Both the position numbers and the translations under genes were made by a program. Below are positions 21,313 through 25,970 of a stretch of 25,970 bases of DNA, piece after piece. The stretch's first letter is position 1. Each line of letters starts with the position of its first letter. The notes under the pieces are model-generated. The model was given only the letters and a program-made list of their open reading frames with translations. It made no database searches and had not been told where the DNA came from. Source of the DNA: an uncultured Porphyromonadaceae bacterium (GTDB lineage: Bacteria; Bacteroidota; Bacteroidia; Bacteroidales; Muribaculaceae). The stretch lies in assembly GCA_902489275.1 (NCBI GenBank), contig CABTZK010000026.1, forward strand, positions 1-25,970. Direction: 5' to 3'.

Positions 21313-21320
21313 TAATTTTG
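21313..21320 (+). promoter_or_regulatory. -7 box of the M28-family lipoprotein operon
   Basis: TAATTTTG on the plus strand, 22 bp before the ATG at 21343. The -33 region is weak, which can mean activator dependence. Confidence 0.6.
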
Positions 21321-21342
21321 CACATTAAATGGATTTTTTCAG

Positions 21343-22320
21343 ATGAAAATACTCAACATCATCCCTGTGCTGGCGGCCGTGGCATTGCTGGTGGCCTGTG
21401 GCGGCAACCGGGCTGCCGGGGGCGACAATGCGGCTGCCGCGGGCAACGACACGGTGCAGGCCGTTGTCGACTTTAACGCCGATAGCGCTTACCGCTATGT
21501 GAAAACCCAGTGTGACTTCGGGCCGCGAGTGCCCGGGACACCGGCTCACAGCCAGTGCGGAACCTACATCGAGTCCCAGCTCAGGAAGTCGTGCGACCAA
21601 GTAATTGTGCAGCAAGCGCCTGTCACCACTTTCGACGGCAAGCGCCTCAACGCGGTCAACTACATCGGGGTCGTCAACCCCGATGCCACCCAGCGCATCT
21701 TGCTCGTGGCGCACTGGGATTGCCGCCCCTGGGCCGACAACGACCCCGACCCCGCCAAGCGCAAGATGCCGGTGATGGGGGCTAACGATGCCGCCAGCGG
21801 AACGGCCGTGCTGCTGGAGTTGGCCCGCTTGATGAAATCGCGGAAACCCGCCATCGGGGTCGACTTCCTCATCACCGATGCCGAGGACTGGGGGACCGAC
21901 AGCAATGAGGAAAGCTGGGCATTGGGCACGCAGTACTGGGCCGCTCACCCGCACGTCGACGGCTACCGGCCCATGTATGGCATCCTGCTTGACATGGTGG
22001 GAGCCAAGGGCGCCACGTTCATGCAAGAGGGCTTCTCCATCCAAGTGTCGCAGCCGCTGGTCGATGCCATCTGGGGCACCGCCGAGAAATCGGGATATGG
22101 GAAATTCTTTGTCGCCAAGAGCATGGGCAGCGTCAACGACGACCATGTGCCCATCAACCGCGCGGGAATCACCTGCATCGACATCATCGACATGCGCCCC
22201 GAGACCGAGGCGGGATTCTTCAAGCACTGGCACACCACGAGCGACACCATGGAGCACATCGACCCCGCCACGCTCAAGGCTGTGGGGCAGACGATAGCCA
22301 ACTTCATCTACAGCATCTAA
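21343..22320 (+). CDS. M28-family Zn peptidase / glutaminyl-peptide cyclotransferase-like lipoprotein
   Basis: This is an envelope lipoprotein with lipobox LLVAC, Cys19. The M28 fold is clear: AHWDCRP (His124, Asp126), GANDAASG (Asp149), DAEDWG (Glu181, Asp182), DDHVPINRAG (Asp267), and HWHTTSD (His297). The pattern of one zinc bound by Asp149, Asp182 and His297, with Glu181 as general base, matches type II glutaminyl cyclases of Bacteroidetes such as the Porphyromonas enzyme. These turn N-terminal Gln of exported proteins into pyroglutamate. Many genomes annotate it only as an M28 peptidase. It is the first gene of a likely operon (46 bp to the dehydrogenase). Confidence 0.88.
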   Translation: MKILNIIPVLAAVALLVACGGNRAAGGDNAAAAGNDTVQAVVDFNADSAYRYVKTQCDFGPRVPGTPAHSQCGTYIESQLRKSCDQVIVQQAPVTTFDGKRLNAVNYIGVVNPDATQRILLVAHWDCRPWADNDPDPAKRKMPVMGANDAASGTAVLLELARLMKSRKPAIGVDFLITDAEDWGTDSNEESWALGTQYWAAHPHVDGYRPMYGILLDMVGAKGATFMQEGFSIQVSQPLVDAIWGTAEKSGYGKFFVAKSMGSVNDDHVPINRAGITCIDIIDMRPETEAGFFKHWHTTSDTMEHIDPATLKAVGQTIANFIYSI

Positions 22321-22366
22321 CGGGTGACGTGGGAAATAAAAAAACACATCTATTATTGCAATCAAC

Positions 22367-23200
22367 ATGGAACAGAACAAACTCAAACCACTCTATATTG
22401 TCACGGGCGCTACCGACGCAATGGGAACGATCGTGACCCGCCAGCTGGCCGAGCAGGGCAAGGCCGTGGTCATGGCATGCTACAACCAGGAAAAAGCCGC
22501 TCAGGTGGCACAGGAAATCAGCATCAAGACACTCAACCAGGACCTCATTGCCATGCGGCTCGACCTCGGCACGTTTGCGAGCGTGAAAGCGTTCGTGGCC
22601 CAAGTCAAGGCGCTGGGTCGCCCCGTGGCCGCGCTCGTCAACAATGCCAGCTACATCTCGCGCCACAGCGAGATGTCGAGCGACGGATATGAGAAAATCG
22701 TGCAAGTCAATTTCTTGAGCCCCGTGCTGCTCTCGATGTTGATCAAGCCGTTGTTTGTCGACGGAGGGCGCATCGTCTTCTCTACCTCGCTAAGCCGCCA
22801 CATGGTGTCGCTGCCCTACGAGTTCCCGGCCGTGAGCAACTTCATGCCCATTGCCGCCTATGCCCAAAGCAAGCTCGCCTTGTCGCTGTTCTCCATCTAC
22901 ATGAGCACGGTGCTGCGCACGCAGCACATCGGCGTGAACAGCGTCGACCCGGGGATTGTGAGCCTGAGCATGGTGCGCCTCAACCGCCTCATCGACCGCT
23001 TCGACGTGCGCATGGGCTACCTCAACAAGACCGAAAACGGCGCCCGGGCCATGATGCGCGCTATCAAGTCGAGCGACACGGGCTTTATCTTCAAGGGCTC
23101 CGACAAGCAAATCAAGTCGTCGACTTTGCTCAAAAACCGCGAGGTGTTTATCAAGCTGTGCAACGACACGATGCGCATCATCAAAAAGTATATCGATTAG
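22367..23200 (+). CDS. Short-chain dehydrogenase/reductase
   Basis: This NAD(P)-dependent oxidoreductase has the Rossmann motif TGATDAMG (13-20), NNAS (92-95), a catalytic Ser in FSTSLS near 139-143, and the Tyr165-xxx-Lys169 dyad in YAQSK. The 277-residue length and single domain are typical of classical SDRs, with some features (RQLAEQGKAVVMACYNQEKA) like retinol-dehydrogenase-type annotations. The substrate is not predictable. It sits 46 bp after the M28/QC gene and 31 bp before ribF, without a clear terminator, so probably in one transcript. A weak -7-like TATTATTG at 22351 may add internal expression. Confidence 0.9.
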   Translation: MEQNKLKPLYIVTGATDAMGTIVTRQLAEQGKAVVMACYNQEKAAQVAQEISIKTLNQDLIAMRLDLGTFASVKAFVAQVKALGRPVAALVNNASYISRHSEMSSDGYEKIVQVNFLSPVLLSMLIKPLFVDGGRIVFSTSLSRHMVSLPYEFPAVSNFMPIAAYAQSKLALSLFSIYMSTVLRTQHIGVNSVDPGIVSLSMVRLNRLIDRFDVRMGYLNKTENGARAMMRAIKSSDTGFIFKGSDKQIKSSTLLKNREVFIKLCNDTMRIIKKYID

Positions 23201-23231
23201 AAACCATCGGCTAAAACGAGGACGATCACCA

Positions 23232-24158
23232 ATGGAAATTCTGAATCAGAATAGCCGCCTTGCCCCGGGAACCGTCGCGGCCACGATTGGCATGTTCGAC
23301 GGCGTGCATTTGGGGCATCTCACGCTCATCGGCGCGCTCAAGCGCGAGGCTGCCCAGCGAGGCCTCAAGACCTGTGTGGTCACCTTTGTGCAGCACCCGC
23401 AAGTGGTGTTGCGCCCCGGCAGCGACCTCAAGATGCTCATGACGGTAGACGACAAGCTGGCCGAGATTGAGCGCCTGGGCGTGGACTACGTGGTCCTGCT
23501 CGATTTCACCGAGCGGCTTTCGCGCTACAGCTCCCGGCAGTTCATCCAGTTGCTGCGCGACCGCTTTGGCATGGCTGTGCTTGTGGCGGGCTATGACCAT
23601 CACTTTGGGCACGATGTGGGCGAGGACTTCGCCCACTACGTCAGCATCGGCCGCTCATTGGGCATCGACATCGTGAAAGCCCCCGAGTATCTGGGAACGC
23701 ATGCCCCGGTGAGCAGCTCCATCATTCGCCGCCTGATCGCGTCGGGCAAGGTCGATGACGCCATGCGCTGCATGGGGCGCCCGTTCAAAATCAAGGGAAC
23801 GGTCGTGCAGGGCTTCCACAACGGGCGGCGCATCGGCTTCCCCACGGCCAACTTAGGCATGTTGAACCCTAACCTCATCCTGCCCCACAACGGCGCTTAT
23901 GCCGTGTGGGTCAACTTGGGCGGCCAGCGCCTGCAAGGCATGGTGAATGTGGGGCGCCGCCCCACGCTCGACAATGGCAGCCAGTTGAGCGTGGAGGTCA
24001 ACATTTTTGACTTCGACCGCGACATCTACGGCGAGGTCGTTGAGCTGGAGTTCATCAAGTTCCTGCGCTTGGAGTTCAAGTTGGGCAGTGTCGAGGAGTT
24101 GCGCGCCCAGCTCACGCGCGACCGTGACCGCTCCCGAGCCATTTTGAGCCAGGCGTGA
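23232..24158 (+). CDS. ribF: Bifunctional riboflavin kinase/FAD synthetase
   Basis: RibF phosphorylates riboflavin to FMN and adenylates FMN to FAD. The N-terminal nucleotidyltransferase domain (1-180) has GMFDGVHLGH at 20-29 and the ISST-like motif VSSSIIR at 160-166. The C-terminal kinase domain (about 183-305) has RRIGFPTANL near 199-208 and NVGRRPTLDNG. The 308-residue length is typical. No FMN riboswitch was seen upstream. It ends the M28/QC-SDR-ribF run and is followed by a strong terminator. Confidence 0.97.
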   Translation: MEILNQNSRLAPGTVAATIGMFDGVHLGHLTLIGALKREAAQRGLKTCVVTFVQHPQVVLRPGSDLKMLMTVDDKLAEIERLGVDYVVLLDFTERLSRYSSRQFIQLLRDRFGMAVLVAGYDHHFGHDVGEDFAHYVSIGRSLGIDIVKAPEYLGTHAPVSSSIIRRLIASGKVDDAMRCMGRPFKIKGTVVQGFHNGRRIGFPTANLGMLNPNLILPHNGAYAVWVNLGGQRLQGMVNVGRRPTLDNGSQLSVEVNIFDFDRDIYGEVVELEFIKFLRLEFKLGSVEELRAQLTRDRDRSRAILSQA

Positions 24159-24187
24159 CCTCGCGCCACAGCAAGAAAAGAAAGAAA

Positions 24188-24230
24188 AGAGCAAGCGCTC
24201 CGCTTTTGTCAAGGGCGGAGCGCTTGCTTT
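24188..24230. terminator. Strong terminator between ribF and the POT transporter gene
   Basis: AGCAAGCGCTCCGC (24190-24203) and GCGGAGCGCTTGCT (24215-24228) form a perfect 14-bp stem with an 11-nt loop. The plus-strand T-run is short, but the minus strand has a long T/C-rich stretch after it, so it serves the convergent POT gene well. Confidence 0.85.
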
Positions 24231-24257
24231 GGTGGGAATCCGGTCACGCGATGGCTG

Positions 24258-25775
24258 CTATCGCGACACTTTCTCTAACCGCTTCATGATGGAGAACATG
24301 AACAGCGCCGAAAGCGCGCAAAGCACCGCAAACACGCTCCACACGCACCACAGCGGCAAGCTCCCCCACAGGAAGCCGCCCACGCTCACGAGCAGGTTGC
24401 CCGCGGCGGTGGCCACAAACCAGCCGCCCATCATCATTCCCTTGTACTTGGGGGGAGCGACCTTGCTCACAAACGAAATCCCGATGGGCGAGAGCAGCAG
24501 CTCGCCAAAGGTGAGAATCAGGTAGGTGGAGATGAGCCAGTTGGGCGATGCGAAGGTGGCGGCCGCGCCGGCCGTCTTTTGCGCCTCGGGCGAGAGCAGC
24601 CCCATCGAGCCAGCGAGCATCACGCAGTAGGCCGCGGCGGCCACCAGCATGCCCAAGGCAATCTTGCGCGGGGCGCTGGGCTCCTTGCCGCGCTTGGCCA
24701 GCCAGCCAAAGAGGCCTAAGCTCACCGGGGTGAGCATCACCACAAAGCAGGGGTTGAAGTGCTGGAAAATGGGGGCGGCAATGTCGATGCTGCCCTGCAA
24801 GTGGGTGTATTGCACCACGAGATAGCCCACGCTGCCGGCGATCACCGCTATCGAAATCAGCTTGGCGCGCAACCCCTTGCTCTGAAACAGGGCAAAGAGG
24901 GCGTAGACGATGAAAATGAGCGCCACCAAGTTGAACACGTCGAACGCCATGCTCTGCACGCCCGATGACGACTTGGCCACAAACTCGTCGGCAAAGTAAG
25001 TGAGCGTGAGCCCGTTTTGCTGAAAAGCCATCCAAAAGAAAATCACCACCGCGAACACCAAGCACAGGGCGGTGACGCGCGAGCGGGTCTCCTCCTTCGA
25101 GATGTCGCCCTCCTGCTGCGTGGCCGCCGGCTGGCTGCCCTTGCTGGCCTCGGTGTGCCGGAAGGTGTGCCGGAACGCGTAGTAAATGGCCACGGACAAA
25201 ATCAGCGAAAGGCACGCCACCCCAAAGGCGTAGTGGTAGCTCTCGGCCTGGCTGGCCCCCAAATGCGACTGGGCAAATTCCATCGCCTTGATCGCGGCGG
25301 TGGGAGCGAAGAGCGACCCGATGTTGATGGCCATGTAGAACAGCGAGAAGCCGGCATCGCGCTGGCTGTTGTATCGGGCCTCGTCGTAGAGGTTGCCCGC
25401 CATCACCTGCAAGTTGCCCTTGAACAGTCCCGTGCCCAGGCTGATGAGCAGCAAGGCTGCCAGCATGGCCGCAAAGCCCATGGCCGCGCCGCCCAGCGGA
25501 ATGGCCAGCAGCAGGTAGCCCAAAAACATCACAAAGATGCCCCAGGTCACCATCTTGCCGTAGCCCCAGCGGTCGGCCATGGCCCCGCCCAAGAGCGGGG
25601 TGAGGTAGACAAGCCCTAAAAATGTGGCGTAGATGGCTCCGGCGGCACTGGCACTCAACCCAAACGATGACTTGAGAAACAGCACAAACACGGCGATCAT
25701 CGTGTAGTAGCCAAAGCGCTCGCCCGTGTTGGCCAGCGCGAGGGCGTAGATTCCTTTCGGTTGGTTTTCAAACAT
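24258..25775 (-). CDS. POT/PTR-family proton-dependent oligopeptide transporter
   Basis: This inner-membrane MFS transporter imports di- and tripeptides with protons. Helix 1 carries the ExxERFxYY-type motif GERFGYY (18-24). The signatures GGAMADRWGYGK and FSLFYMAINIGS (PTR2) are present. Some 12-14 hydrophobic segments fit the 505-residue length. A charged cytoplasmic loop (EASKGSQPAATQQEGDISKEETRSR) lies mid-protein. The frame also allows a TTG start at 25790, but the ATG at 25775 (MFENQPKGIYALALANTGERF) matches the family's usual N-terminus. A secreted-protein gene ends 33 bp upstream on the same strand, and no promoter is visible between them, so they may be co-transcribed. Confidence 0.93.
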   Translation of the reverse strand: MFENQPKGIYALALANTGERFGYYTMIAVFVLFLKSSFGLSASAAGAIYATFLGLVYLTPLLGGAMADRWGYGKMVTWGIFVMFLGYLLLAIPLGGAAMGFAAMLAALLLISLGTGLFKGNLQVMAGNLYDEARYNSQRDAGFSLFYMAINIGSLFAPTAAIKAMEFAQSHLGASQAESYHYAFGVACLSLILSVAIYYAFRHTFRHTEASKGSQPAATQQEGDISKEETRSRVTALCLVFAVVIFFWMAFQQNGLTLTYFADEFVAKSSSGVQSMAFDVFNLVALIFIVYALFALFQSKGLRAKLISIAVIAGSVGYLVVQYTHLQGSIDIAAPIFQHFNPCFVVMLTPVSLGLFGWLAKRGKEPSAPRKIALGMLVAAAAYCVMLAGSMGLLSPEAQKTAGAAATFASPNWLISTYLILTFGELLLSPIGISFVSKVAPPKYKGMMMGGWFVATAAGNLLVSVGGFLWGSLPLWCVWSVFAVLCALSALFMFSIMKRLEKVSR

Positions 25776-25808
25776 ATCAAGAATGCTCAATCAGTGAAAA
25801 TTCCAGTT

Positions 25809-25970
25809 TTAGTGCAGCCGTTTCGTCACCTGGCGGCTGCCGTCGCTGTAGGTGGTCACCACCACGTTGATGCCCTCGTGCGGCCGCTTGCTCTCCACGC
25901 CTTGCAGGCTGTAGTAGCGCACACGGGTCACCGTCTTGCTCCCCCGCACGTCGCTCACGCCCGTCACTAA
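25809..25970 (-). CDS. C-terminal end of a secreted protein with sorting-like tail (partial)
   Basis: Only the last 53 residues are in the window, reading in from the right edge. They are TGVSDVRGSKTVTRVRYYS, LQGVESKRPHEGINVVVTT and YSDGSRQVTKRLH before the stop at 25809-25811. The pattern RYYSLQG...P..GINVV..TYSDG...K is the common C-terminal tail of Bacteroidales surface or secreted proteins (T9SS type-A sorting-domain-like), so the protein is probably exported and surface-attached. The catalytic or binding part lies outside the window. It precedes the POT transporter gene by 33 bp on the same strand. Confidence 0.75.
   Translation of the reverse strand, partial: LVTGVSDVRGSKTVTRVRYYSLQGVESKRPHEGINVVVTTYSDGSRQVTKRLH

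Overview
The window looks like chromosomal DNA of a Bacteroidales bacterium, perhaps a Muribaculaceae or Prevotellaceae relative. Evidence: the Bacteroidetes promoter pattern (TTTG, about 20 bp, TAnnTTTG) recurs in front of many genes; Shine-Dalgarno sites are largely absent; coding sequence is GC-rich between AT-rich spacers; and the protein set is typical (LytS/LytR-type two-component pair, S41 protease, secreted endonuclease/exonuclease/phosphatase-fold protein, Zn-dependent glutaminyl-cyclase-like lipoprotein, lipoproteins, secreted proteins with a C-terminal sorting-like tail). There is no rRNA, CRISPR array, insertion sequence or intact prophage.

Layout. 1-490 holds the decayed or frameshifted tail of a secreted-protein gene and a two-way terminator. 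491-2981 (minus) has kbl (threonine/glycine catabolism) and gap (glycolysis). 2982-3244 is a divergent spacer with a promoter followed by two hairpins and a T-run, a possible small RNA or attenuator. 3245-6489 (plus) has mscL, an unknown Tyr-rich lipoprotein and metG. 6551-6723 (minus) has two identical tRNA-Asn(GUU) genes. 6910-10037 (plus) has an S41 protease and a CorC/CNNM-type membrane protein, convergent with a ZIP metal transporter (minus, to 10816). 11070-12828 (plus) is an overlapping LytS/LytR-type two-component pair. 13180-15798 (minus) is mutS. 16016-17002 (plus) is a GYF_2-TM-DUF4359-like protein, convergent on a two-gene cassette of unknown function (17108-18102, minus). recA, a secreted endonuclease-fold protein and a Fur-family regulator follow (minus, to 21235). 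21343-24158 (plus) is a probable operon of an M28/glutaminyl-cyclase-like lipoprotein, a short-chain dehydrogenase and ribF. A POT peptide transporter (minus) and the C-terminal end of a secreted protein close the window.

How the parts relate. Most genes are housekeeping: central metabolism, translation, mismatch repair and recombination, FAD synthesis. Around them is an envelope set: lipoproteins, S41 protease, M28/QC enzyme, transporters, mechanosensitive channel and two-component sensing. The glutaminyl-cyclase candidate fits the signal peptides here, since the endonuclease-fold protein and perhaps the S41 protease would expose an N-terminal Gln after cleavage. The least explained parts are the 162-aa protein with an internal repeat and its 147-aa partner next to recA, the hairpin-rich element before mscL, the inverted repeats between the ZIP and LytS genes, and promoters so close to start codons that some mRNAs may be leaderless.
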